Shown piece after piece: positions 23,576-30,794 of a DNA stretch of 32,482 nt. Position 1 is the stretch's first letter, and every line of letters begins with the position of its first letter. This DNA comes from Chloroflexota bacterium (GTDB taxonomy: Bacteria > Chloroflexota > Dormibacteria > CF-121), in contig VBJI01000078.1 of the NCBI GenBank assembly GCA_005880875.1, positions 22,309 to 54,790 on the forward strand. Reading direction: 5' to 3'. Under the pieces are notes generated by a model that was given only the letters and a program-made list of their open reading frames with translations, was not told the DNA's origin and did no database searches. The position numbers and the translations under genes are program-made.

Positions 23576-25638
23576 GCGGCCCTCCCCTGGGCGTGGGCCA
23601 GCAGTGGCAAGCGAGGGATCAGAAAGCGAAAGGCGCTCCCCGTACCTGGGACGCTTTCCACCCAGATCTGACCACCCTGCAGTTCGACCAGCCGCCGGGA
23701 GAGCGCCAGCCCCAGCCCAACGCCCTCGTAGTCCCGCGAGGTCGAGCCGTCAACCTGGCGGAATTCCTCGAAGAGGCGGGCCTGGTCCTCCGGCTTGATG
23801 CCGATCCCGGTGTCGCGGACTTCGACGACGGTGCCGGGCTGCGTCTCCATCGCACTGATCACGACGCTGCCGTGATGTGGGGTGAACTTGATCGCGTTGT
23901 TGACCAGGTTGTGGACCACGTGGCGCAGGCTGCGCGGATCGAAGACCACCTGCATGGCGCGATCGATCTGCGAGGTGACCGCCAGCTCTTTCTGGGTCGC
24001 CGCGGCGGCGTTTTCCGCCAGGGCGGCGTCGACCGCCTCGGCCAGCTGGCAGGGCGCGGGATGCAGCTCGAGCCGCCCGGCCTGGATGTGGGTCAGTTCG
24101 AGGATGTCATTGATCAGCTTCAGCAAGCGCCGGCCGCTGGTATGGATGGTTTCCGCGAATTCGCCGCGTTCCGCCTCCGACAGCTCTGGCGTGGTCCGGA
24201 TGATCTCGGAGAACCCGATGATGGCGTTCAGCGGTGTGCGCAGCTCGTGCGACATGTTGGTGAGGAATTCCGACTTCATCCGATCGGCTTCCTGCAACTC
24301 GAGGTTGGCACGCCGCAGCATTTCGATGGTCTGTCGTTCGCGCTGGAACCGCCGCGCGTTGTCGAGCGCGACCGCGGCCTGGTTGGCCAGGATCTGCAGC
24401 ACCTGCATCAGCGTGGCGTCGAAGGCGCGGACATCGTGGAAATAGACCGAGACGGTGCCGACGAACTCGCGTTCGAGGAACATCGGCAGCCCCAACGCCG
24501 CCCGCCAGCCATAGCGCTGGGCCAGGGGATCGAGCGGGAAGCGGCCGTCGAGCTGGATATCCTCAGAGAAGACCGGGCGCTGTTCGATCACGACCTGGGT
24601 CACGAGCCCCGGCGAGACGTGCGTGAGCGGTTTGCCGTGGATATTGGGGTCGACGCCCTCCCCCACTTCGATCACCTGTTCTGCCGGGGCGGTGCCCTGG
24701 GTCAGCGTGATCAGGCAGGACGCGGCGTCGGAGACGCCGATCACCGCGCGCGCCACCCCCTGGAGGAGCGCGGTCGGACCCACCGTCGTCGCGGTCAGCG
24801 CCTGGGAAACCTGCCGAAGCATTTCCATCGAGGTATCGAGCCGGAGCGCCTGCTGCCGGGTCTGCTCGAAGAGGAACGTGTTCTCGAGCGAGACGGCGAC
24901 CTCCGCCCCCAGGGAAGCCGCCAGCTTGACGTCGTAATTCCCGCTGAAGGTGCCGTGCCGTTTGTTGGCCAGCAAGAGCACGCCGACCGGCCTGCCGCCG
25001 GAACCCAGCGGCACCAGCAGCAGGTCGCGATACCCGAAGGTCTGGGGCAGCAACTGCCCGGCCTCGATGTCGTGCAGGCAGTCCTCGACGATGGTGGGCT
25101 GCTGGGTGACGAACACGCGACCGATCAGGGTCGAGGCGTTGGCGCCAAAGCGCAGCTGGTTCAGGCGCATCTGGTTGAAGAGCCGGCTCTCCCGCATGCC
25201 CGAGGGAGCGGCCGGCGCGATCAATGCCTCGAGGCCTTCCTGGTAGAGGAAAAAGCCGCACATCTCGACGTCGAGTAGTTCCGCCAGCTTCGTGGTCAGG
25301 CTGCCCAGATCCTCGCCCAGCTTGGTCAGGTTCGACACTGCGGTCGCCGTCTCGAAGAAGTGGCTGAGCTCCTGAAGATTCTGGTCGGCTCGCCGGGAGA
25401 GCTCGAGGTTCTCCTGGACCAATCGGAAGTACTTGAAGCTCCAGAAGCCGGTGAGAACCATGACCGGAAGAAAGAGAACGGCCAGGAAGTAGGTCACCGG
25501 CGAGGGCGCCCACCACCGGGCGACGTAAATCAGGAAGAGCTCCGTCAGGCTGCCGAGCACGAACCACAGCCGCCAGTTGAAGCGGTTGCGGGAGTTCGGA
25601 AATGGAACCGGTCGGGGGACGAAGTCCTCTTTGGCCAC
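23572..25638 (-). CDS. GAF-GAF sensor histidine kinase (first gene of signalling operon)
   Basis: The 688-residue protein has two transmembrane helices (about 24-41 and 48-66) with a minimal external loop, a short coiled coil, GAF1 (about 95-255), GAF2 (about 270-430), HisKA with His464 ([17 protein letters not shown]) and a HATPase domain (HNLVNNAIKFT, DTGIGI and a GVGLGLAL G2 box with Val for the usual Thr). The small extracellular loop suggests that signals are sensed in the cytoplasm by the GAF domains. It starts with GTG 25636-25638, touched by a 14-bp palindrome, and overlaps the hybrid kinase gene by 4 nt. It heads a six-gene transcript. Confidence 0.93.
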   Translation of the reverse strand: MAKEDFVPRPVPFPNSRNRFNWRLWFVLGSLTELFLIYVARWWAPSPVTYFLAVLFLPVMVLTGFWSFKYFRLVQENLELSRRADQNLQELSHFFETATAVSNLTKLGEDLGSLTTKLAELLDVEMCGFFLYQEGLEALIAPAAPSGMRESRLFNQMRLNQLRFGANASTLIGRVFVTQQPTIVEDCLHDIEAGQLLPQTFGYRDLLLVPLGSGGRPVGVLLLANKRHGTFSGNYDVKLAASLGAEVAVSLENTFLFEQTRQQALRLDTSMEMLRQVSQALTATTVGPTALLQGVARAVIGVSDAASCLITLTQGTAPAEQVIEVGEGVDPNIHGKPLTHVSPGLVTQVVIEQRPVFSEDIQLDGRFPLDPLAQRYGWRAALGLPMFLEREFVGTVSVYFHDVRAFDATLMQVLQILANQAAVALDNARRFQRERQTIEMLRRANLELQEADRMKSEFLTNMSHELRTPLNAIIGFSEIIRTTPELSEAERGEFAETIHTSGRRLLKLINDILELTHIQAGRLELHPAPCQLAEAVDAALAENAAAATQKELAVTSQIDRAMQVVFDPRSLRHVVHNLVNNAIKFTPHHGSVVISAMETQPGTVVEVRDTGIGIKPEDQARLFEEFRQVDGSTSRDYEGVGLGLALSRRLVELQGGQIWVESVPGTGSAFRFLIPRLPLLAHAQGRAA

Positions 25639-25651
25639 AGTGCGCGCACTG
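25638..25651. promoter_or_regulatory. 14-bp perfect palindrome at the start of the signalling operon
   Basis: CAGTGCGCGCACTG is a perfect palindrome whose first base is the last base of the kinase start codon region on the plus strand. A TCAAAT hexamer (25652-25657, minus strand) adjoins it. Position between a possible −10 and the start codon suits a repressor site or an RNA hairpin that masks the start. Confidence 0.5.
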
Positions 25652-25777
25652 ATTTGACGCGGATCGAGGGCATTGCTTCGCCGATGGACGCCGGCTGCCG
25701 GCGGTTGCCCGGGGCGCTTTACAAAGGTTTACGGGATCGTCGCTGATTGCGAATCCGGCGGATGCGTTTCGGCCCTT

Positions 25778-25786
25778 TGCTACTCT
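25778..25786 (+). promoter_or_regulatory. Extended −10 promoter for the NTF2-like gene
   Basis: TGCTACTCT combines a TGN extension with TACTCT and ends 6 nt before the GTG start at 25793. No −35 or ribosome binding site is evident, so the mRNA is probably leaderless. Confidence 0.45.
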
Positions 25787-25792
25787 CTACAC

Positions 25793-26263
25793 GTGCAGCG
25801 GGAAACGGCCTTCAATGTATCGGCGATCAAGGATACGGTCCTTCGATCGATCAAGCTGAACCAGCAGGCCTACAACAACCGCGACGCGGACGTCTTGCGC
25901 GAGGTCTACCTGGAGCCAATGCTTTCCCAGGTGGCGCACGACCTATCGGGTGACTTCGAATCGTTTCCGGCAGCTCGGCTGGATATCACCTGCGAAGTGC
26001 TCGACGTGTCGTATACCGCCTATCTGCAGATCGGCAAGGTCGAGCTCTCGGCGTACGGCCTCGAGGCCAGCCCCCAAAACGTGAACGTCACGACCAAGGA
26101 AGAGTGGATCTATCGCCTCGTTCCCGATGCCGAGAAAGGCGTTGGGCTCGGGCGCCGGACGACCCACCGATTTCTCGGCTACTACCACTACACGCTGGTC
26201 GACATCGACGGCCGCTGGTGGATCACCGACGTCCAGTCCGCCAGCGAGATCTGGCTGCCCTAG
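25793..26263 (+). CDS. NTF2-like/SnoaL-type hypothetical protein
   Basis: The 156-residue protein starts at GTG 25793, just after an extended −10 element. Sequence upstream of it in the same frame is not protein-like. The pattern is an N-terminal helix (VSAIKDTVLRSIKLNQQAYNNRD), a middle beta region, and a C-terminal sheet with EEWIYRLVP, HRFLGYYHYTLVDIDGRWWITDVQ. The last block resembles NTF2-like or SnoaL domains, where aromatic strands line a pocket, and IMS-type domains in membrane-associated proteins. It has no signal peptide. It is divergent from the signalling operon, with about 150 bp between them, and converges on the glycosyltransferase gene with a 4-nt CTAG overlap. Function is unknown. 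Confidence 0.8.
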   Translation: MQRETAFNVSAIKDTVLRSIKLNQQAYNNRDADVLREVYLEPMLSQVAHDLSGDFESFPAARLDITCEVLDVSYTAYLQIGKVELSAYGLEASPQNVNVTTKEEWIYRLVPDAEKGVGLGRRTTHRFLGYYHYTLVDIDGRWWITDVQSASEIWLP

Positions 26264-27852
26264 CGGTCGAGCACGATCTTTCCCGGCGCGAGCGATCCGT
26301 ACGGCACGCCCGAGCGCGGGTCCGATGGCCCCGCAAAGCGCAAGGTAACCGTCGGGTGCGAGGGCCCGAGGATGGCAAATAGGTCGGCCTGCCCTGTTCG
26401 CTCGTACCTCGGCAGCTCGACATAGACACCGTTGGCCTCGAACCCCGCCTGCACCTGGTCGCGGGGAGTCGACTGATAGGCGAGCCGCGCGGCCTGGTCG
26501 CGCGCCGCTTGCCAGGCCAGGTAGTCCTGCTCCCCGACCCCGTACATGGCCAAGCCGCCGGCCAGGGCGGCCGTGGCCCAGATCCGGGCCACGCGCTGTC
26601 TGGGCGTCGCCGTCGCAATCGCAGCGATGAGAGGCACGAGCGGCGCGATCACCGGCAGGAAGTAGCGGTCGTAAATGAATACCTGGACCGCGACGAGGGG
26701 AAGAAACTGCGCGATGCTGAGCAACGCGAGAAGGGCGCCATCGCGCCGCAGCACTGATGGCGTCCACCAGCGTCGGCGGACGATCAGCAACATCACGAAG
26801 GTGACGATGGCGGCGACCTCGACCGCCTGAAAGATCAGACCGGGAACGATCGGCGGCTTCGACCCAGCCAGGATGGCGGTGAACCCGAGCGGCGAGAAGA
26901 CGTTGCCCGGGAAGATCATGCCAAACTGCGCGAGGTCGACCAGGCATCCGATCGCGCCGACCACTCCGACGGCCGTCCACGCCACGGACCACGCATTCTC
27001 CCGCCCGCGCATCCGCGGCCGGAGTGCGAGCGCGGCGCCGTACGGAATGAGCCCCAGGCCGAGCATGGCCGCCAGGGGAAACACCGCGTGTCCGACGTGC
27101 AGCTGAAAAAGATCCGCGGGCGCGTACAGCGGCCGGCTGATCACGAGCCGGCCGGCTGCCGCGACCGCCACCACCGGCAGGACCCAGGTGGCGATCAAGG
27201 CGGCGGTGTCCGCGCGTTCCCAGGCCCGCCGCTTCCAGCATGCGAGTCCCAGGGTGACGGCGGGAATCAGGGCGAGGCCAACCTGTCGTTCGAGGGGCGC
27301 CAGGACGAGCAGCGCCACACACAGCCACCGCCATCGTCCATCGCCCACCCAGGCCAGGCTGGTCAGGGCCACGGCCATGACGATGCCGACGAAGACATTG
27401 TCCGTCATGAAGCTCGTCGCATTGGTCATGAACAGCGGCATGGCCAGCAGCGTCGTCCCCGCGACCGCCGACCAGAACCGGTCGGCCCCAAGTCGTCGGG
27501 CCAGCACGAAGCTGATCCACCCGGTCAGCGCCACGACCGGCACCACGCTCAGCCGGAGCAGTCGCGGATCTGGATGTCCGAGGCTGAACAGGGCGCCCCA
27601 CACCACCTGAGGAAGGGCCAGCGCCGTGCTCTCTGGAAAGACGCGCAAGCCGTGGCCCGTGACCAGCTGCTGCACCGACCAGGCGTACATCCAGTCGTCG
27701 TTGAGCGCCAGCGGGGACGACAGGTCGAAGATGACGAGCGCGATCAGGCCGGCCGCGGCCAGGCTGTAGACGGCGTAAAGTGGCAGGTCACCATCGAGGC
27801 GGAAGGGTCCAGCGCGGCGGACGCCGGCCGCGCGGGCTTCGGGCCGGACCAT
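26260..27852 (-). CDS. GT-C family membrane glycosyltransferase (PMT/ArnT-like)
   Basis: The 530-residue protein is strongly hydrophobic with about 11-12 transmembrane helices. NDDWMYAWSV (Asp52/Asp53) in the first long loop after helix 1 is the acidic motif expected in GT-C enzymes, which take sugars from polyprenyl phosphate carriers on the outer face of the membrane. The segment RRLGADRFWSAVAGTTLLAMPLFM matches the usual helix 3-4 region. IYDRYFLPVIAPLVPL near helix 11 is typical of dolichyl-phosphate-mannose mannosyltransferase relatives. The C-terminal 90 residues are a small soluble domain. Substrate is unknown. It lies alone between a convergent gene and arsC, with 45 bp separating it from arsC. 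Confidence 0.85.
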   Translation of the reverse strand: MVRPEARAAGVRRAGPFRLDGDLPLYAVYSLAAAGLIALVIFDLSSPLALNDDWMYAWSVQQLVTGHGLRVFPESTALALPQVVWGALFSLGHPDPRLLRLSVVPVVALTGWISFVLARRLGADRFWSAVAGTTLLAMPLFMTNATSFMTDNVFVGIVMAVALTSLAWVGDGRWRWLCVALLVLAPLERQVGLALIPAVTLGLACWKRRAWERADTAALIATWVLPVVAVAAAGRLVISRPLYAPADLFQLHVGHAVFPLAAMLGLGLIPYGAALALRPRMRGRENAWSVAWTAVGVVGAIGCLVDLAQFGMIFPGNVFSPLGFTAILAGSKPPIVPGLIFQAVEVAAIVTFVMLLIVRRRWWTPSVLRRDGALLALLSIAQFLPLVAVQVFIYDRYFLPVIAPLVPLIAAIATATPRQRVARIWATAALAGGLAMYGVGEQDYLAWQAARDQAARLAYQSTPRDQVQAGFEANGVYVELPRYERTGQADLFAILGPSHPTVTLRFAGPSDPRSGVPYGSLAPGKIVLDR

Positions 27853-27897
27853 CTGCCAGAGAAAATGGCCGGTCCCGGCCGATCTTGCGGGCGCAAT

Positions 27898-28287
27898 CTA
27901 GCTCAGATCGACGGCCAGCCTTTTCACCCGGGTGCGGATCTCGTCCCGGATTATGCGAACCTGCGGCAGTGGCTGCCCCGCCGGATCCAGCAGATCCCAG
28001 TCGATGTAGGTCTTCCCCGGAAGGTAAGGACACTCGTCCCCGCATCCCATGGTGACCACCACGTCAGCCCAAAGGGTGAGGGCGTCGGTGAGCTTCTGGG
28101 GGCGACGGCCGGAGACGTCAATGCCCACCTCCTGCATGACATCGACCACTACCGGATGCACGCGCTCCGCGGGACGCGTTCCAGCGGACTGTGATTGATG
28201 CCGGCCATTGACGAGCTGTTCAAAGAAGGCCTGGCTCATCTGGGAGCGGCCGGCGTTGTGATGACAGACGAACAGGACGCGCGCCAC
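27898..28287 (-). CDS. arsC: Arsenate reductase (low-molecular-weight phosphatase type)
   Basis: The 129-residue protein reduces arsenate to arsenite using thiols from thioredoxin or mycothiol-like systems. The phosphatase loop VCHHNAGRSQMSQAF gives CX5R (Cys8, Arg14). MGCGDECPYLPG carries Cys82 and Cys86 for disulphide relay, and KTYIDWDLLDPAGQP supplies the general-acid Asp loop. Length is normal. It starts 5 nt after the arsR stop, so arsR-arsC is one operon. The spacing of the second cysteine pair differs from the Staphylococcus enzyme (82 and 89), so the exact thiol partner is uncertain. Confidence 0.94.
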   Translation of the reverse strand: MARVLFVCHHNAGRSQMSQAFFEQLVNGRHQSQSAGTRPAERVHPVVVDVMQEVGIDVSGRRPQKLTDALTLWADVVVTMGCGDECPYLPGKTYIDWDLLDPAGQPLPQVRIIRDEIRTRVKRLAVDLS

Positions 28288-28292
28288 GGGCC

Positions 28293-28631
28293 CTAGACGA
28301 GCACCTCCAGCAGGGCGCGGGTTTTGGCGTCGAGGTGGCTGTTCAGCCGATAGTAAGCCCAGATGCCCGCCTTGGTGACATCGACCAGGCCGGCGTCCCG
28401 GAGTTTGCCCATGTGATGCGAGATCGTGGGCTGGCTCAGCTCGAAGGCGGCCGTGAAGTCGCAGATGCAGAGCGGCTGCGCCGAGCGTTTCAGCACACCG
28501 ATCATCTGCAGCCGGGTGGGATCGGCAAGGGCCTTGAGCAGCTCAACCGAAGCGTCCACCCTGGTCAGGGGAAGCGGAATGGACGGCGGGGAGCACACGC
28601 CCTTGACCCGTTCGGGCAGCGTCGACTTCAT
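28293..28631 (-). CDS. arsR: ArsR-family arsenic-responsive repressor
   Basis: The 112-residue winged-helix repressor has ELLKALADPTRLQMIGVLKRS and the recognition helix region LSQPTISHHMGKLRDAGLV. LCICDF (Cys55, Cys57) matches the CxC arsenite-binding motif of classical ArsR helix alpha3. A third Cys13 near the N-terminus could complete a three-sulphur site. It would release DNA upon binding arsenite and derepress arsR-arsC and arsM. A TAGACT hexamer preceded by TGG ends 6 nt before the ATG, suggesting a leaderless transcript. Two candidate operator copies lie in the divergent promoter region. Confidence 0.95.
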   Translation of the reverse strand: MKSTLPERVKGVCSPPSIPLPLTRVDASVELLKALADPTRLQMIGVLKRSAQPLCICDFTAAFELSQPTISHHMGKLRDAGLVDVTKAGIWAYYRLNSHLDAKTRALLEVLV

Positions 28632-28637
28632 CCCCGC

Positions 28638-28646
28638 AGTCTACCA
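28638..28646 (-). promoter_or_regulatory. Extended −10 promoter for arsR-arsC
   Basis: On the minus strand TGGTAGACT (TGN plus TAGACT) ends 6 nt before the arsR ATG. The upstream region where RNA polymerase would bind overlaps the first ArsR-like box, consistent with autorepression. Confidence 0.5.
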
Positions 28647-28649
28647 GCT

Positions 28650-28667
28650 CCATTGACATTCGTCTAT
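28650..28667 (+). promoter_or_regulatory. Candidate ArsR box 1
   Basis: CCATTGACATTCGTCTAT matches the second copy at 28683 at 14 of 18 positions (CCATyGACAwwCGTCkAT). It contains the arsM −35 TTGACA and overlaps the arsR promoter, so bound repressor would block both genes. Confidence 0.6.
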
Positions 28668-28681
28668 GCGTCTGCTACGAT
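28653..28681 (+). promoter_or_regulatory. Sigma70-type promoter of arsM
   Basis: TTGACA (28653-28658), a 17-bp spacer and TACGAT (28676-28681) preceded by TGC give a near-consensus promoter, the best in the window. The predicted start is near 28688, leaving a leader of about 35 nt before the arsM ATG. Confidence 0.8.
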
Positions 28682-28682
28682 T

Positions 28683-28700
28683 CCATCGACAAACGTCGAT
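28683..28700 (+). promoter_or_regulatory. Candidate ArsR box 2
   Basis: CCATCGACAAACGTCGAT includes the perfect dyad ATCGAC-AAAC-GTCGAT and lies over the predicted arsM transcription start. It is 33 bp downstream of box 1, about three helical turns, so two dimers could bind the same DNA face. Confidence 0.6.
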
Positions 28701-28722
28701 CTTTTGAAGCGAGGGATTTGGC

Positions 28723-29499
28723 ATGGAGAGCATTCGCGAGTCGGTTCGTGCGAAGTACGCGGAAACGGCCATTAGGCTGCGCGGCGGCGCAAGCTGTTGC
28801 GACCCGAGTTGCTGCGGCGGATCCGACGCCGCCAGCGGCCCGATCGGCCAGGACGAATACTCGACGAGCGATGTCGCCGACCTCGGCCTTTCGCTGGGCG
28901 CCAGCCTTGGCTGCGGCAATCCGACGGCGCTGGCGCAACTCCATCCCGGCGAGGTGGTCCTCGACCTGGGCAGTGGTGCCGGCCTGGATGTCCTGCTTTC
29001 CGCCCGTCGGGTCTCCCCGGGCGGCCATGCCTATGGGGTCGACATGACCGACGAGATGCTGGCGCTGGCGAATGAGAACAAGGCGAAGGCCGGAGTCGAC
29101 AACGCCACGTTCCTGAAGGGCAATATCGAAGCGATTCCGCTTCCGCCCGCATCGGTTGACGTGGTGATCTCGAACTGCGTCATCAACTTGGCACCGGACA
29201 AACGGGCCGTGTTGCAGGAGGCCTTCCGGATCCTGAAGCCAGGTGGCCGGCTGGCGGTCTCTGACATGGTCGAGATCGAGCCCCTACCACGGGAGGTAAA
29301 AGCGGCGGTCGATGCCTGGGCCGGTTGCGTGGCCGGCACCATTCCGGTGGAGGCGTATCGCGAGGCGGTGACCGCGGCGGGCTTCGCCAACGTCGATGTC
29401 GAGGTCACCAATACCTTCGGGCCTGGTGAGGCCGGGTTGCCGCCCGGAGCTGGAAAGATCGCCAGCGCCTTCATCCGTGCCGCAAAGCCCGCACGCTAA
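28723..29499 (+). CDS. arsM: Arsenite methyltransferase
   Basis: The 258-residue SAM-dependent enzyme methylates arsenite to mono- and dimethylarsenicals. Motif I is VLDLGSGAGLDVLLS, followed by GVDMTDEML and ILKPGGRLAVSD. The three conserved cysteines that bind As(III) are Cys64 (SLGCGNP), Cys152 (ISNCVINL) and Cys202 (AGCVAGT). Two Cys pairs near the N-terminus (SCCDPSCCGG) form the extra metal-binding motif seen in many bacterial ArsM proteins. The gene is divergent from arsR-arsC and ends at a strong bidirectional terminator. No arsenite efflux pump is present in the window, so detoxification here seems to rely on reduction plus methylation. Confidence 0.95.
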   Translation: MESIRESVRAKYAETAIRLRGGASCCDPSCCGGSDAASGPIGQDEYSTSDVADLGLSLGASLGCGNPTALAQLHPGEVVLDLGSGAGLDVLLSARRVSPGGHAYGVDMTDEMLALANENKAKAGVDNATFLKGNIEAIPLPPASVDVVISNCVINLAPDKRAVLQEAFRILKPGGRLAVSDMVEIEPLPREVKAAVDAWAGCVAGTIPVEAYREAVTAAGFANVDVEVTNTFGPGEAGLPPGAGKIASAFIRAAKPAR

Positions 29500-29502
29500 C
29501 AA

Positions 29503-29530
29503 AAAGGCCCGGGCGTTTGCCCGGGCCTTT
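29503..29530. terminator. Bidirectional rho-independent terminator between arsM and csp
   Basis: A 12-bp perfect stem AAAGGCCCGGGC/GCCCGGGCCTTT encloses a GTTT loop. A-rich sequence before it and T-rich sequence after it allow termination of arsM on the plus strand and of the cold-shock gene on the minus strand. Confidence 0.92.
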
Positions 29531-29552
29531 CGGATTCTGGGTTAGTGAGTCG

Positions 29553-29756
29553 TTAGGCGACGCGCACCCGCGAGGCCCGCGGCCCCTTGGGCGCTGATGC
29601 TTCCACGTCGAAGCTGACCTTCTGCCCCTCCTGCAACCCCTCGAACGAGCCTTCGACGGACGACCGATGGAAGAAATACTCCTTGCCGTCCTCGCCGCTC
29701 AAGAATCCGAATCCGCGATCCATCACGAGTCGCTTGATCGTACCGTTCTGCGCCAC
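29553..29756 (-). CDS. Cold-shock domain protein (CspA family)
   Basis: The 67-residue protein is a single cold-shock domain that binds single-stranded RNA or DNA. RNP1 is RGFGFLSGEDG and RNP2 is EYFFHRSSV. The C-terminus ASRVRVA is normal for the family, and GTIKRLVMD at the start has Leu-Val in place of the usual Trp-Phe, a modest divergence. It starts at GTG 29754-29756 with AGGAG 12 nt upstream. A TTGACA (29839-29844, minus strand) may be its −35, giving a leader of about 50-60 nt. It converges on arsM at the shared terminator. Confidence 0.93.
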   Translation of the reverse strand: MAQNGTIKRLVMDRGFGFLSGEDGKEYFFHRSSVEGSFEGLQEGQKVSFDVEASAPKGPRASRVRVA

Positions 29757-30336
29757 GTCTGTCGCTAGCTCCTTCGCAAAGTTATCCCCGGTCCGCTTGC
29801 GTTTTATGGCGTGCCATGACCGGGCTGGTCTCGCCCGTTGTCAAGCATAGCATGGGTGGTATTGCGACGGCCAAAACCCAGCGCCTGGGCGCGCGGTGCC
29901 TTAAGACGGCCGGACCCGTAACGACGCCGCCACAGTCCTGCGCCGGATCGAATGCGCGGCACACCTCTAACGCGCTCTTAATACTCTCGCGCTACAACGG
30001 AGACAAGCAGGATGTGACCCAGCAATGGACGCTTCCGGGCAGTTCGAAGCCCTCGTTCCGCGGCCACTCGACGCCGAGAGCGTCCGGCAGCGCCGGGACC
30101 TCGAAGACATCCACGAAGATCTGCTCCTGACCGTCCTCGCCCTTGAGGAGGAATGGCTCCTGGACGACCGGATCGCCTTCGCGGTGCGCCACCTGGACGC
30201 GGCCGCCTGATCCAGTCCCCCCTTTTCGCCGCGACATGGCCCAGATTCTGGGGAAATACGCACGTTTTTCGATCCATGGCCGTTTGGACCGGACGACAGG
30301 GCCGCGTGTTGGCTCAAATACTCAACGGAGGACACG
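29757..30336. other. 580-bp region without a recognised conserved gene
   Basis: This stretch between the cold-shock and HU-like genes holds the cold-shock promoter region (a TTGACA at 29839-29844 on the minus strand), a probable HU promoter, and overlapping open frames on both strands near 29992-30237. The only frame I give any credit is 30025-30210. No RNA gene, repeat array or mobile element is seen. Confidence 0.5.
30025..30210 (+). CDS. Small acidic protein (uncertain)
   Basis: A 61-residue frame (MDASGQFEALVPRPLDAESV...) has high GC at third positions and protein-like composition, with an amphipathic acidic segment DLEDIHEDLLLTVLALEEEWLLDD. It sits between the cold-shock and HU-like genes on the HU strand. 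Against it, an 81-residue frame on the opposite strand (29992-30237) is in the same codon phase and also looks plausible, so only one is likely real. No ribosome binding site is clear. No family is recognised. Confidence 0.35.
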   Translation: MDASGQFEALVPRPLDAESVRQRRDLEDIHEDLLLTVLALEEEWLLDDRIAFAVRHLDAAA

Positions 30337-30684
30337 ATGGCGAAAACACAAAAGTGGACAGCGTCGACGTTCGTTAGCCTGGTGCACGAGAATCTCACCG
30401 AGAAGGGCCACAAGGTCAAAAAGTCGGACCTCAGCTGGGCCGTCAAGGATGCCTTTGAGGCGGCCGTCGCCGCCGGCGCCCGCGGCATGCGCGTGCGATT
30501 CCCCGAGATCGGCGCCCTGGCATGGCGCGAAGTCAAGGCCCGCAAGGCAGGGAAAGGCACCAATCCCTTCACCGGCGAGTCGATCATGCTGAAGGCTCGG
30601 GCGGCCTCCAAGAAACCGCGCTGGTCGTTCCCCAAGGCCGTCCGCGAGGCCTACAGCCGCCAGGCGACCCGCAAGGCCGCGTAA
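30337..30684 (+). CDS. HU/IHF-family DNA-binding protein (divergent)
   Basis: The 115-residue protein is a bacterial HU-like histone. The family pattern is visible in LVHENLTEKGHKVKKSDLSWAVKDAFEAA, then VRFPEIGALAWREVKARKAGKGTNPFTGE, which corresponds to the beta-arm and its NPxTG tip. The C-terminal part KKPRWSFPKAVREAYSRQATRKAA is longer and more basic than in HU (about 90 residues). GGAGGA before ATG 30337 is a good ribosome binding site. It likely compacts or bends DNA. A 12-bp hairpin follows. The divergent dimer interface makes partner HU or IHF identity uncertain. Confidence 0.86.
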   Translation: MAKTQKWTASTFVSLVHENLTEKGHKVKKSDLSWAVKDAFEAAVAAGARGMRVRFPEIGALAWREVKARKAGKGTNPFTGESIMLKARAASKKPRWSFPKAVREAYSRQATRKAA

Positions 30685-30703
30685 CAGCCGGCCGGGTAAT
30701 TTT

Positions 30704-30733
30704 GGGGTGCCGCCGCACAGACGGCGGCACCCC
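30704..30733 (+). terminator. Strong hairpin after the HU-like gene
   Basis: GGGGTGCCGCCG (30704-30715) and CGGCGGCACCCC (30722-30733) form a 12-bp perfect stem with loop CACAGA. No U-tract follows, so it is either an L-shaped terminator or an mRNA 3'-end stabiliser. Confidence 0.65.
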
Positions 30734-30755
30734 GTCGGAATTCGCCACGGCTTCC

Positions 30756-30787
30756 TTGACAGGGTTCTGAATTCCCCTGACTATGAT
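30756..30787 (+). promoter_or_regulatory. Promoter of the sortase gene
   Basis: TTGACA (30756-30761) is followed by GACTAT at a 17-bp spacing, or by the better TATGAT (30782-30787) at 20 bp. The second choice places the transcription start on the ATG at 30795. Confidence 0.55.
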
Positions 30788-30794
30788 GGGGAGG

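Noticed and set aside
23593-25278. 561-residue open frame on the plus strand
   Set aside because: It is antisense to the first kinase gene of the signalling operon, has Arg/His/Gln-rich composition with no domain, and is explained by GC-rich codon usage.
25673-25792. N-terminal extension of the NTF2-like gene
   Set aside because: The extra 40 residues overlap the divergent promoter region and are Arg/Gly/Cys-rich. The extended −10 before GTG 25793 gives a better start.
27088-28194. 368-residue open frame on the plus strand
   Set aside because: Crosses the glycosyltransferase and arsC genes in antisense and has low-complexity polar composition.
29967-30635. 222-residue open frame on the minus strand
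   Set aside because: Overlaps the HU-like gene in antisense and is Ser/Arg-rich without domain signatures.
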